The notes under the pieces: generated by a model
Database searches by the model: none
Told to the model about the DNA's origin: nothing
The model's input: the letters and a program-made list of their open reading frames with translations, nothing else
Part shown: positions 11,011 to 20,509 of the stretch, one piece after another
Layout: the number at the start of each line of letters is the position of its first letter
How positions within the stretch are numbered: position 1 is the stretch's first letter
Made by a program: the position numbers and the translations under genes
NCBI GenBank assembly: GCA_033557465.1
Contig: CM066033.1
Location: 11,905,080 to 11,969,079, forward strand
Origin: Ichthyophis bannanicus
Taxonomy: Eukaryota > Chordata > Amphibia > Gymnophiona > Ichthyophiidae
DNA: 64,000 nt
Direction of reading: 5' to 3'

Positions 11011-12720
11011 GTGAAGACACCTTTTAATGGGCATTTTCAGGGTCCATTAACATATGCTTTCATGGAAAGTATGCTAAAAATAAGCATATGCATTACTTAC
11101 AGAGCAAAATCACCTGCACTACACTTAAAAGCAGTTTACTTCATCTCCTTGCACTGGGTTTTGTTCAGGTGTTAGAGGTAGTTTCTAACTTCAGTTTACC
11201 TCAGATTATTTAGCTGGGGAGTCTTAGATAGGTTTCCCTCATTGCGGACGTGCACCAGAATCACCACCACAAGACCCCCAACCCACATATCACCCACAGT
11301 TTGGGAAGATAATTAGTTGTGTGGGTAGGTGGGATGCAGGTGTGTGAGTCATTAGGGACTGTAAGAGCCCAACCCCACCCTTTGCTCATCTCTGTACCTA
11401 ACAGTCCCCATCTGCATTCAGCTGCCAATTTTCAAATAATTAGGGCGAGCATCCAGCACATGGTTCATGGAATTATTTCCAACCCCTCTCCATGTGTCTG
11501 ACTGTGGAGCAGTGTGCAAGGTCCAGTCCTTTATCACTATGACCATGAGCCAGTATATATAGACTACAGCTGTGGAAATTGCTTCTCCCATAAACATGCA
11601 TTAGAGCAGTTTTGCTGGATTCTTTCATTCCCCGCCCATGCAGAAGATCCACCAGCTCGTCCCCCCCCCCCTCCTTTTCTAAGGCTAGAGCTACCCAGTG
11701 TCTCCTTACTGGCTGAAACCTACCCAGCACATCTGTTAGCAATTTTTCAGAGAATAAAACCTATCTGCAGTCTTCCAAGCCTCCTGTTTATCAGCGAGGG
11801 TACCCTGTCTATTTCTAATGTAATTTATCTCCTCTCCCACCCCAAAAAAACCACAAACACATTTTAGGTTTAGCCATCTTTCCAGCTGACATACATTTGG
11901 CCATTAGATCTTTTTCAGGTGAAGTAGCCTCCATTCAGATCTGAGCAAGTGCTTGTGCTCCCATCTCTCAGCTTGGAAGCTGCGACCTAGCAGGAACAGC
12001 AGCCTGGCAGATTGATTGCTGGCTATAGGCATGTAGGTGATTGAGCGGCACCTGTACAGTGTAGTGATGAGCTGCTGCTGGTCTGGACTACAAGTACTAA
12101 AAACACTGTAGGGCAGGTGGAAATAGGGAGGATGTATTGAGGTCTGGGAAGGAGGAGCAAGGATATAATCCAAACCGGAGGTGTTACAAAGTAAGAGATG
12201 AGATCTGCCACATGTAGGGCATATGGCACATTAAAGGGACCCCTACCAGGGATAATACTGGAGTTGGTGGAGTGATTTACACAGGTAATGAAGAGTTTAT
12301 CTTATGTATAGAAAACAGCAGTCATGTGCATTTGAATCCACGGGTTGGCAACAAAAAACACAAGTGTTTGACGTGAAATGAACTATTCTGTTGACTGAAG
12401 GTAAATTTTTCAGGCAACTGGCTGGACTGAAATAGACCTTTCCTCCCCTTACCACTCACCAAAGACAAAATCTCTTGCTGGTAATTGACAAACATCTTGC
12501 ACTGCTGGGTAGGATGTGAAGTAAGAACCCTACAAGGAGTAGCTCAGCCTCCATAGCAAACCTGCCATACCCAACCAACCCCAACAGTCAGAACAAGTAC
12601 TGTAGCAGCAACCCTCCCACTGCAAAACAATGATGATTCGCTTAGCCCTTAAAGCATTACTGCTCTTCCCAGCCAGTAAAAGGAGCGGCAGAGCTTAGAG
12701 CAATGGACTCAGAAGCATGG
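11011..12720. other. No gene seen
   Basis: I recognise no protein or repeat family. A C run lies at 11661-11672. The open frames are short and overlap on both strands without family features. Confidence 0.4.
12717..12720. repeat. Target-site duplication ATGG (left)
   Basis: ATGG directly precedes the 5' LTR and recurs directly after the 3' LTR at 19633-19636. Confidence 0.8.
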
Positions 12721-13205
12721 TGAGGCAGCCATGAGGCTCTTATCAGCCTGACCCTTCCCCCGCAAGCCATGAGGCTCTTACACAAGTGATCAGCCTGACC
12801 CTTCCCCCAAGCCATGAGGTAATCAGCCTGCTAAGAGAAGGCATTGAGATTTCAGTAGACACCCTTCCCCCACTCCAGGTCTGAGCACAATATCCCCTAG
12901 CCCAGAAATCAACAGACCAGAGCACACCGGTTTGGACAGGTCACCCAGGTACCTTCCCCAGGGGCTGCTGATTGGTGGGCAGGAAATACCTGTGGCAAAT
13001 GGGATTGTAGAATGAGTTTAAAACTGTACTGTATATAAGGCATTGTAGGACGTCCCTCGGGGCTCAGACTCTTTTGTGGAGGGTACCGGCTCTCTGTCTG
13101 AACCTGTGCACATTAAAGATCCTGTTTGCATTCCAGCCTGTCTGTGAGTTTTCCTTCTGTGGGTGAGTGATTGAATAAGAGCTTTTCACAGCGTTTGCTA
13201 TAACA
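12721..13205 (+). repeat. 5' LTR of endogenous retrovirus
   Basis: The 485-bp LTR runs TG to CA. A TATA box (TATATAAGG) lies at 13032-13040 and an ATTAAA signal near 13114. It contains an internal repeat of CATGAGGCTCTTA and CAGCCTGACCCTTCCCCC near its start. It is nearly identical to 19148-19632. Confidence 0.92.
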
Positions 13206-13209
13206 TTTC

Positions 13210-13227
13210 TGGTGCATTGGCCAGGAA
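13210..13227 (+). promoter_or_regulatory. Primer binding site, tRNA-Gly type
   Basis: TGGTGCATTGGCCAGGAA lies 4 nt after the LTR. It is complementary, with one mismatch (A for G at position 14), to the 3' end of vertebrate tRNA-Gly (GCC/CCC), including the CCA. Minus-strand DNA synthesis would start here. Confidence 0.8.
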
Positions 13228-13472
13228 ATATTAAAAGAAAAGCCTCTCTCATCACACCCACGGTGGGAAGACTACTGCTTTTTGCAGGATCAGGGCCTCC
13301 ACCGGTCAGGGACCGACCCCTCCAGGTGATTAGCGATCCTTGGTGCCACGGGGCCCCTTTGTGCTCCGAAGGACTCTTTGACTTGTGTGGTCAGTCGGTC
13401 CCTGCGGCTGAATCCCCGATTGAAAACCGGCTGGATAGACTGGCATCCAAACTCTTCCTGATCAGAGGTCTG

Positions 13473-13478
13473 GTAAGT
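13473..13478 (+). promoter_or_regulatory. Candidate retroviral major splice donor
   Basis: GGTCTG/GTAAGT is a near-consensus 5' splice site in the leader between the primer site and gag, where simple retroviruses place the donor for env mRNA. Confidence 0.5.
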
Positions 13479-13892
13479 ACTGCCTTACTGTTTTGGGTAG
13501 TAACCTGTAGCGGCCCGATCACCCGCAACGAACGGTCCTAGTAGGGACCCCAGGGGGGGGGGGGTTTCTGAAGCCACCGTTCGTCCAGTTTTGAGTAGAA
13601 CTCAGAGTACCAGTAAGATAACTGCAGTATGAATTAATTTTGCTACCTTGGGCCCCTTAAAAGGTATTTAAAGTGCAGCACTGCCAAAGATATTGAAGAA
13701 AAATTGCCTAGGATATTAGTATTAACTCCCTTAAGAATCTTTTAAAAGCGCTGCCGAAAACTTCTAAAAGTAACCAAAATATAGCACTTGATAAGCTAAA
13801 CATACCTGAGATAAAGAATAGATCGCTGCTTCTCTTCTTTCCTTTCTGCTTGTGGGGAGTTTTCTGAAGCATGAGTGCAAGGAGAGTTCTCT

Positions 13893-14452
13893 AAAATGCT
13901 CCCGTTGTCCTCCGATGTTAATTTGCGCTGTCCCCATGCTCCCGTTGTGCTCCGATGTTAATTTGCGCTGTCCCCATGCTCCTGTTGTGCTCCGATGTTA
14001 ATTTGCGCTGTCCCCATGCTCCCGTTGTGCTCCGATGTTAATTTGCGCTGTCCCCATGCTCCTGTTGTGCTCCGATGCTAATTTCTGCTCCCCCATGCTG
14101 CCGCTGTGTTCCCGCTGTTAATTTCTGCTCCCCCATGCTGCCGCTGTGTTCCCGCTGTTAATTTCTGCTCCCCCATGCTGCTGCTGTGTTCCCGCTGTTA
14201 ATTTCTGCTCCCCCATGCTGCCGCTGTGTTCCCGCTGCTAATTTCTGCTCCCCCATGCTGCCGCTGTGTTCCCGCTGTTAATTTCTGCTCCCCCATGCTG
14301 CCGCTGTGTTCCCGCTGTTAATTTCTGCTCCCCCATGCTGCCGCTGTGTTCCCGCTGCTAATTTCTGCTCCCCCATGCTGCCGCTGTGTTCCCGCTGTTA
14401 ATTTCTGCTCCCCCATGCTGCCGCTGTGCTCCCGCTGCTGATTTGTGCTGCC
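13893..14452 (+). repeat. 40-bp minisatellite, about 14 copies
   Basis: The unit is 40 bp. Subtype A (about 5 copies) has the form ATGCTCCCGTTGTGCTCCGA plus a second half with TTAATTTGCGCTG. Subtype B (about 9 copies) has ATGCTGCCGCTGTGTTCCCG plus a half with TTAATTTCTGCTC. The two subtypes are in separate blocks, which points to expansion from the middle. The array lies in the retroviral leader upstream of gag. Confidence 0.92.
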
Positions 14453-14564
14453 CCGATGCCTATCCCTGTTTTTCCCTTTGAGCCCAGAATCGGCAAGAAC
14501 GGAATCATTGAAGGAGAAGCCTGGATGTCCATCGCTTTCCTTCTTTCCTCATCTGTGAGTGGAG

Positions 14565-14860
14565 AGTGAGCCGGTGTGGAACGCATGAGGAGGCAGCCAT
14601 CTTGCAAAGACCACGTTTCAGGAACAGCTGAGTCGTGTCCGGAGGTGTGCAGAGCTGAATCCGGTGTTGAACGCACGAGGAGGCGGCCATCTTGAAAAGA
14701 CCATGTGTAAGCTACACCCAAATACACTTAAAGCGATTCTGGAGCTCCATCTGGTGGACATTAGCTGTATTTATCATACTACTATTCCTTATGGTTAAAG
14801 TGATCCTGGAGCTCCATCTGGTGGACATTTTAAGAATAGCTAGCTTACTCTTATCTAAAT
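14565..14860 (+). repeat. Two short direct duplications in the leader
   Basis: A segment with GGTGTGGAACGCATGAGGAGG and GCCATCTTG (from about 14572) recurs at about 14661. A second segment, TCCTGGAGCTCCATCTGGTG, occurs near 14737 and 14802. These extend the repeat-rich character of the leader. Confidence 0.7.
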
Positions 14861-15086
14861 CAAATCTGAGTGTATATTTTGTAAATTGCCAAGACCTATA
14901 TTGTAAAACTTTTGTGGTTTTTTTCCTCTCTCTCCCCTCCTGAATTAAGACTAGATAGGGTCTGTATTTATTGTAAATTGCATTTTTTCTTACAGTAAAT
15001 TGCATTATTTTTTCTGAATTGAGATTAGGTTAGGAGATCTGATCCACATTGCATACTGTATTTAGTTATTGAACTAGAATTAGAGC

Positions 15087-16169
15087 ATGGGGTCGGGAAA
15101 GTCAAAAGAAAAAACGCCCCTACAGTGCATGCTTCGCAATTTTAAATCTGGGTTTAGAGAGGATTATGGGGTACCCCTCTCCGCCTCCAGATTATCTTTT
15201 CTGTGTGAGAGGGAATGGTCAGCCTTAGTTAAATTGTGGCCTCCCCAGGGGTCCACTGACCTGTCCACTGTGTCTTTGCTCCATCAAATTGTTGCAAAAG
15301 AGCGCCCTGACCAGTTCCCTTATATTGATTCATGGCTGGCCATATGCCAGCTCAGACCAAGATGGTTCCAGCGCTGTCACGAGGATCAGTGTAGAATAAT
15401 GGTGGCGGCCAGTGGTCGCCAAAAGGGATGGACACCCGCCTCTATCTACCAGGGGCGGGACTCTCCAGACATTCCTCCACGCCCTCTCCCTCTGCTTCAA
15501 CCTCATGTCCCATCTGCACCACTGCAGGGTCCGCCCCTAGCTGAAGAGTCAGGAAGACCTCCTCTTGGGGTGGGTGATGCCAGATTTAGGGAAGATTCTG
15601 CGGATTCCAGCCCCTCATCTTCAGACTCCCCTCCCACTCCTGATACCACCTCTAGTGCCACCATCTCCTCCCCTGAGAGCACACAGGCTGAGCTTGAATC
15701 ATCCACCCCGGTAGCCTGCCGCCTGCGGTCACATGATCTCCAATTGCCACTACGACAAGTACAGGGGCTCCCGAACCTTGATGCTGCTGGGCGTGTGACA
15801 CTGGGACCATCCAGCCTGATTTATGTCCCTTTCTCCACCACGGATCTGTTGAACTGGAAAACCCATTATGCTTCCTATACTGAAAAGCCCCAAGAACTGA
15901 CAGACCCTATGACCAGTAGTATGCAAACACACCAGCCTGCCTGGTCGGACACTAGACAACTGCTTTCTACTTTGTTCAGCACAGAAGAACGAGGGCGAGG
16001 CCGCGGATACGGGGGGCCGAAGTTTCCCCTGGCCCCCAATCAATGTGCCTACTGCAAAGAGGAGGGACATTGGAAGAATGAATGTCCAAATCGTAACACA
16101 AGACGAGGGAGGTGGCCGGGATCCAGATGGAGCAGACCATCCCGAGAACTCAGAGCTGCCCACCGCTGA
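15087..16169 (+). CDS. gag: Gag of class I endogenous retrovirus, internally deleted
   Basis: This open frame of 360 codons begins MGSGKSKEKTPLQCML, with a glycine at position 2 and a downstream serine suited to N-myristoylation of a matrix domain. Residues 1-120 look like matrix. Residues 125-215 are Pro/Ser-rich (matrix-capsid linker). Residues 245-300 carry the capsid start with VPFSTTDLLNWKTHYASY and THQPAWSDTRQLLSTLF, typical of gammaretroviral capsid. The frame then passes directly to an Arg/Gly run and one CCHC knuckle (CAYCKEEGHWKNEC), the nucleocapsid. Gammaretroviral Gags are usually over 500 residues, so most of capsid, including the major homology region, is missing. The junction keeps the frame. 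It sits about 1.9 kb after the LTR. Whether any protein is made is unknown. Confidence 0.85.
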   Translation: MGSGKSKEKTPLQCMLRNFKSGFREDYGVPLSASRLSFLCEREWSALVKLWPPQGSTDLSTVSLLHQIVAKERPDQFPYIDSWLAICQLRPRWFQRCHEDQCRIMVAASGRQKGWTPASIYQGRDSPDIPPRPLPLLQPHVPSAPLQGPPLAEESGRPPLGVGDARFREDSADSSPSSSDSPPTPDTTSSATISSPESTQAELESSTPVACRLRSHDLQLPLRQVQGLPNLDAAGRVTLGPSSLIYVPFSTTDLLNWKTHYASYTEKPQELTDPMTSSMQTHQPAWSDTRQLLSTLFSTEERGRGRGYGGPKFPLAPNQCAYCKEEGHWKNECPNRNTRRGRWPGSRWSRPSRELRAAHR

Positions 16170-17360
16170 GATGTGTGAAGGAGTCCCTATCTGGATCAGT
16201 GTGTCACATTGAAAACGGGCCAGGGTGTCTGCCTATGAGAATGGGAGGTAAACTTCAGAGAGGGGTGGAGCACACTGCGAGGTCCTGGGGAACTGCTGAG
16301 AGGCAGGAAAAAGAACTATTGGACTGACTGGGGGGTTTTGGGGGCTTCTGTGAATGATTGTATTGTTATCCTTTTAATATTGTTTTCTTAGAAAGTAACT
16401 GAAATCTACAAGCCATTTCGGCTTCAGCAACTGCAATACCCACACCAGCTCAAGTTTTTGCTGTACTATTCTCAGAACTTTCTTTATCACATTATTAAGC
16501 ACTGCTGCTTTTGACATACTTTCATGTTATATGTTTTCAATATTATTGACCAGCTGCAAGAAAATGATGTTACAATGTATGTTGTCTCTAGGGAACAGTA
16601 CCAGAAGCTGCTTTTCTGATGACCCCTATCTGTCTCAATATCTGTCTCAAATGGTTGCTTGTCCATTGCTCTTAGTGGGATTACCTTTGCCCCATAAACA
16701 AGAAAAGAAAAAGAAAAATTGGGAATGAAGGGAAATTGGCTGATAGGTATGTCTAGTATGGCTGCATCCTTGCCTGAGGCTGTAATACATTATGATGGCA
16801 CGGAAAAAGCATGTGGGCTAAGAAAATGAGTACCCAGAGCCCAGCACAAGAATAAAGCCAGGGGGAACCATACTCTGAACAGAAGTGCACAGAGAATGGA
16901 CCCAGCTAAGAAACAGGTCAGGCCTGAAAGTGCACAGAAAATGGACCCAGCACAAGAAAAGACATGCCAGGCCTGAACAGGTTAAACAGGTCTGAGCAAG
17001 CTGGGCAAGCCTGGACAAGTTAAACGGGCCAAACAAAGCTGGTGATACAAAGTATTCATATGCCCTGAAGACTACAGTGCCAGTGATTAATGAAGCAAAG
17101 GGAATGGCAGGGTGCAGCCAGAATGACTCAACACTAGCAAGAATAAAAGCCATTAATATGCTGATAAGGGTGGATCCCAGGGAAAGAGCCTTTGCCCCAA
17201 AGGAAAGAGGCCTCTGCAGACTTTTTGCACACGGCCCTCCTTTGTCCCAAAGGAAAGAGGCCTCTGCAGGCCCTGCAACCTTTTACAGTCAGAGCAGCAA
17301 CTTTTGCACACGGAACAAAAACTTTTGTGCAGGAGTTGCTATAGAGGGTATAGGGTATGT
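16170..17360. other. Retroviral interior without recognisable gene
   Basis: The stretch follows gag and lies where pol would be. I see no protease, RT or integrase motif on either strand. There is a short direct repeat (GTGCACAGAGAATGGACCC near 16886 and GTGCACAGAAAATGGACCC near 16930) and a repeated CCCAAAGGAAAGAGGCCTCTGC at about 17195 and 17247. A weak hydrophobic piece near 16316-16390 could be an Env relic, but I cannot support it. Confidence 0.4.
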
Positions 17361-17364
17361 GTTG
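17361..17364. repeat. Target-site duplication GTTG of the nested LTR
   Basis: GTTG flanks both sides of the solo LTR (17361-17364 and 18795-18798). A 4-bp repeat alone is weak, but it coincides with TG/CA termini. Confidence 0.55.
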
Positions 17365-18794
17365 TGTCGCCCCCGCCTGGCCAGGTAGATAACTGGCGGC
17401 AGGTGAGGTCGCCTTTTAACCTTAGGATAAGATTCTCGGTAATGGCTGCCAGAAGGGCTGATGGGAATCGTAGTTTATCCTAAGGTAAAGGAGTTGTGAT
17501 CCGAGGGTTTAGGCACGAGACAGAGAAAATTTATATTTTTAGTGTAATCAGGGGTTTCTTCATACACAGGAGGCGTGAGGCACAAAGTAGGGAAAAAGGA
17601 ACTTTTAATCCACGCTACTGCTTCAAATCAACAGGAACAAAATTAGGCTTTCAATATAACTTCCAACACAGATGGCATCACTTTGCTTGAGTAAATCAAA
17701 CTGGCTTTTTCAGAGCTTTTAAACAAACAATGCTTTCCTCTGAAACAGGAACAACTTCTTGTTGCCAAAACAAAAACTTTTAAATGTTCTTTAGACATAT
17801 GAATCAGCTTCTCACTATGTCAGCACAATCAGCTGCTTCTTGCAGTTTGTGACGTCTTCACAAGATACGTGCTTTCTGAGCATGGCCCAGCTATAAGGGC
17901 TTTCTAGGATTCTTCACCGTCAGAGGTAAAACACATAGTACACTGACAATCCATTATACTATTGTCTACATGCGTTGTATCCATTTGTTCTTCTCTATCA
18001 CCCTCCCTTATATCATAAGGTAGGTGCATAGAGAGCTGACTATCTTCCTTCCTTATTAAATCTTTGAGCCTTCTTAATAAAGTTTGCTTCTGCAGTAACT
18101 CATCCGTTAGCTGAGCTACGTGCTGATTAGACCAGCTGTCTCCCTTTCCTCTGGGACTCTGGCTATGCTTATAGTTAGCTTTCTCTCCTATGGGTAATTC
18201 TCTGGGGCTTTTCCTCTGTGAGGATTGATAAGGACAGACTTGCCTTTGTTCTGTGGTATTTAGGGATTCCTTCCGTCCTGCAAACCAGTCATGCTTTTCT
18301 TCCAGTGCAGACTTTCCCTTTGCTGACGGCACCCTCTCAATCCCAGCTGTATCTAGCAAGCTTTCATCAATCTTCTCTTCACAGCAAATAGTATCTCTCA
18401 CACTCTGTCTCTCAGGCTCTGCAAACACTCTCTTACTTGCTCTGCCTCCTGGACTCTGTGTTGGCCCCTCTCCTGAACTCCAGATTGAGTTCTCCTCTGT
18501 ATTTCCTGAGCTACCCGAGCTCGAGCCTCCCGAGCTCCGGCCTCCCGAGCTAACTTCTGTTCTGTGAATCTGGTTTTTAAACTTTCCTTCTCTTTGAGAC
18601 ACACCCTGCTCCCAACACATGTGACCAGAGTCTAGCTTCACTCTGACGTGCTGCTGTGGGCGGGGCTTAGGTATGACCAGCTTCTGAGTCCTAGACTCCT
18701 GGTTGCTAGGGAAACCTATGATACAACCTGATTTAAAGCGACAGGAGTCTTTTTCCTGTGCATTTCTGTAATCAGCCGTGGTTTCCTTACCACA
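17365..18794 (-). mobile_element. Solo LTR of a gypsy-type element inside the retrovirus
   Basis: Read on the minus strand the sequence begins TGTGGTAAGGAAAC and ends GGGGGCGACA. It has TG/CA ends and a GTTG duplication. The start resembles the LTR of the Gmr1-like element (TGTGATAAGGAAGC at 22314) and its length (1430 bp) is similar. No internal region is present. It holds one long frame on its own sense strand, placed as in the Gmr1-like LTRs. The family assignment is inferred from termini and layout; body similarity is low by eye. Confidence 0.6.
17904..18641 (-). CDS. LTR-embedded reading frame, 245 codons
   Basis: The product is unrecognised. The frame opens 153 bp into the LTR and closes about 890 bp in. 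The protein is hydrophilic: a Ser/Gly-rich stretch near residues 32-50 (SSGGRSSGGSSSGSSG), an acidic/basic middle, a coiled-coil-like segment near residues 175-195 (ELLQKQTLLRRLKDLIRK) and a Cys cluster near the end (IMDCQCTMCF). The frame in the LTR at 22421-23248 occupies the same relative place and also ends with a short Cys-containing MDC motif. It could be a chance frame in GA-rich DNA, but its recurrence makes that less likely. Confidence 0.45.
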   Translation of the reverse strand: MKLDSGHMCWEQGVSQREGKFKNQIHRTEVSSGGRSSGGSSSGSSGNTEENSIWSSGEGPTQSPGGRASKRVFAEPERQSVRDTICCEEKIDESLLDTAGIERVPSAKGKSALEEKHDWFAGRKESLNTTEQRQVCPYQSSQRKSPRELPIGEKANYKHSQSPRGKGDSWSNQHVAQLTDELLQKQTLLRRLKDLIRKEDSQLSMHLPYDIREGDREEQMDTTHVDNSIMDCQCTMCFTSDGEES

Positions 18795-18798
18795 GTTG

Positions 18799-19133
18799 TT
18801 TTAAACTCACTGATGCAAGTGTTTCCATTGAACACTCTATCCAAGACCCAAGTGATCTAGTTACCTGTCCATGGGTCCTGGGTGGTTTATGAAGTGGTCC
18901 ACTGGGCTGGGGGGGACTAAAAATCCCAGTGGTAGGGGTTCTTTTTATTTACTGCTATGTGCCATTCTGCCATGTTGTATCCCCATTCTTTACCGCTTCA
19001 TTACCACCACCCTTGATACCCTGGTAGAACGCAAGGTGGTTACCACTGTCATGGCCCTGTCCCAAATACACCCCTCTGCGGCTTGCCTCCAGTAATACAG
19101 CCCTCAACCGCCTCTAGCGGTTGAGGTCTCACT
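18799..19133 (+). pseudogene. Possible envelope TM remnant
   Basis: The frame at 18871-19095 (74 codons) carries a hydrophobic stretch FYLLLCAILPCCIPILYRFI followed by a short polar tail, directly upstream of the polypurine tract. Gammaretroviral envelopes end this way (membrane anchor, cytoplasmic tail, polypurine tract, LTR). No surface subunit, CX6CC motif or fusion peptide is seen. The call rests on hydrophobicity and position. Confidence 0.35.
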
Positions 19134-19147
19134 TAAAAAGGGGGGAG
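19134..19147 (+). promoter_or_regulatory. Polypurine tract
   Basis: An AAAAAGGGGGGAG run abuts the 3' LTR, where plus-strand DNA synthesis of a retrovirus is primed. Confidence 0.8.
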
Positions 19148-19632
19148 TGAGGCAGCCATGAGGCTCTTATCAGCCTGACCCTTCCCCCACAAGCCATGAG
19201 GCTCTTACACAAGTGATCAGCCTGACCCTTCCCCCAAGCCATGAGGTAATCAGCCTGCTAAGAGAAGGCATTGAGATTTCAGTAGACACCCTTCCCCCAC
19301 TCCAGGTCTGAGCACAATATCCTCTAGCCCAGAAATCAACAGACCAGAGCACACCGGTTTGGACAGGTCACCCAGGTACCTTCCCCAGGGGCCGCTGATT
19401 GGTGGGCAGGAAATACCTGTGGCAAATGGGATTGTAGAATGAGTTTAAAACTGTACTGTATATAAGGCATTGTAGGACGTCCCTCGAGGCTCAGACTCTT
19501 TTGTGGAGGGTACCGGCTCTCTGTCTGAACCTGTGCACATTAAAGATCCTGTTTGCATTCCAGCCTGTCTGTGAGTTTTCCTTCTGTGGGTGAGTGATTG
19601 AATAAGAGCTTTTCACAGCGTTTGCTATAACA
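19148..19632 (+). repeat. 3' LTR of endogenous retrovirus
   Basis: The 485-bp LTR is nearly identical to 12721-13205, with only scattered differences such as CCCGC to CCCAC near the start and GGGCTGC to GGGCCGC in the middle. It ends ATAACA and is followed by the target duplication ATGG. Confidence 0.92.
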
Positions 19633-19636
19633 ATGG

Positions 19637-20509
19637 TACAAACACTACTTTTGACATTAGGCAACTTGCCTGATCTCTCATTACCTCAGCTGCCCCCATA
19701 GCATAAGCCCTTTTGGTAAAGGCAGGCCAAACTGTAAACTACCCCACAGCAGGTGTACGACTGAACAGAACAAGCTGGACTAGACTGCAGCAGAAGAGCT
19801 TGTTATGTACAGAAGTGGCAGCAAATCTTCATTAGAATTGCACAGGAAAAGCTTGAACTTTGTTCCCTGTAGGGCAGAGGGAAGGAGACTGTTTAGGGAA
19901 CAGCATAGCTCCAACTTTCCTATTTTGTTTCCCTTACTAGAATCTCTCTTCTCTTCACAAGCCCCCTGCCTCTAAAACACGGTCACCTTCTCCCTGCTTC
20001 TAACCTTTTTCCAGCTGCAAATAGGTCCAGAGCTGCCGTCCTCTCCTCTGCCTGAGATATGGGCTCCCACGGACAGACAGCTGTGCTCTTTGCTATCATG
20101 GCTTCTGCCCTTCCTCTCCTGCCTGTGGGATATGGGGTCCCTGAGCAGACAGCTGCTGTCTTCCCCTCTTTATGCCAGGGGAAGTATAGGCGTGTTTGCA
20201 CGTGGTTATGCACGCACAAAGCATGCATAGATAAATTCTATCCACCTGAACCTTCAGCAATAAAGTACTGAAGCAAAGCAAAACCAACCTAAATAAAGAA
20301 CCCCTCCTTAGGAGAGGTGCTTCTGACCTATAGCAAGAAATAAGGCAGGAAGCCCTGCTCCCCCTTTCCCTTCAGAGAAGGAGCCAGTATTAGAGATCAT
20401 TTATGCTTTAAATTCTCTAGTCACAAAAAACTTTACACTCTAATAGAAGACTTACCCTCATTAGAAAGGGGAGTGCAGCTCAATGGGGGATTAACTCCCC
20501 TCCTAATGT
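19637..20509. other. No gene seen; flank and possible 3' region of ferritin locus
   Basis: No coding similarity is visible. An AATAAA motif lies on the plus strand near 20260 but has no linked gene. On the minus strand the sequence left of 20510 would be the ferritin 3' UTR. Confidence 0.4.

Larger units (their letters stand above)
12721..19632 (+). mobile_element. Class I (gamma-like) endogenous retrovirus, deleted
   Basis: Two LTRs of equal length (485 bp) begin TGAGGCAGCC and end ATAACA. They are flanked by the 4-bp target duplication ATGG (12717-12720 and 19633-19636), as gammaretrovirus-like elements make. Between them are a glycine-tRNA primer site, a splice donor, a minisatellite in the leader, a gag with an internal capsid deletion and a polypurine tract. 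I see no protease, reverse transcriptase or integrase, so the element must have moved with proteins from relatives. A solo gypsy LTR later inserted at 17365-18794. The two LTRs look almost identical, which suggests a fairly recent insertion. Confidence 0.9.

Noticed and set aside
13212..13541. 109-codon frame starting in the primer binding site
   Set aside because: It overlaps the primer site and splice donor of the retroviral leader, where no protein is expected.
13893..14452. Evenly spaced repeats that could suggest a CRISPR array
   Set aside because: The 40-bp units are contiguous with no unique spacers and the context is a vertebrate retroviral leader.
16316..16390. Hydrophobic piece after gag as an envelope anchor
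   Set aside because: It is too short, with no neighbouring envelope motifs; left as unexplained interior sequence.
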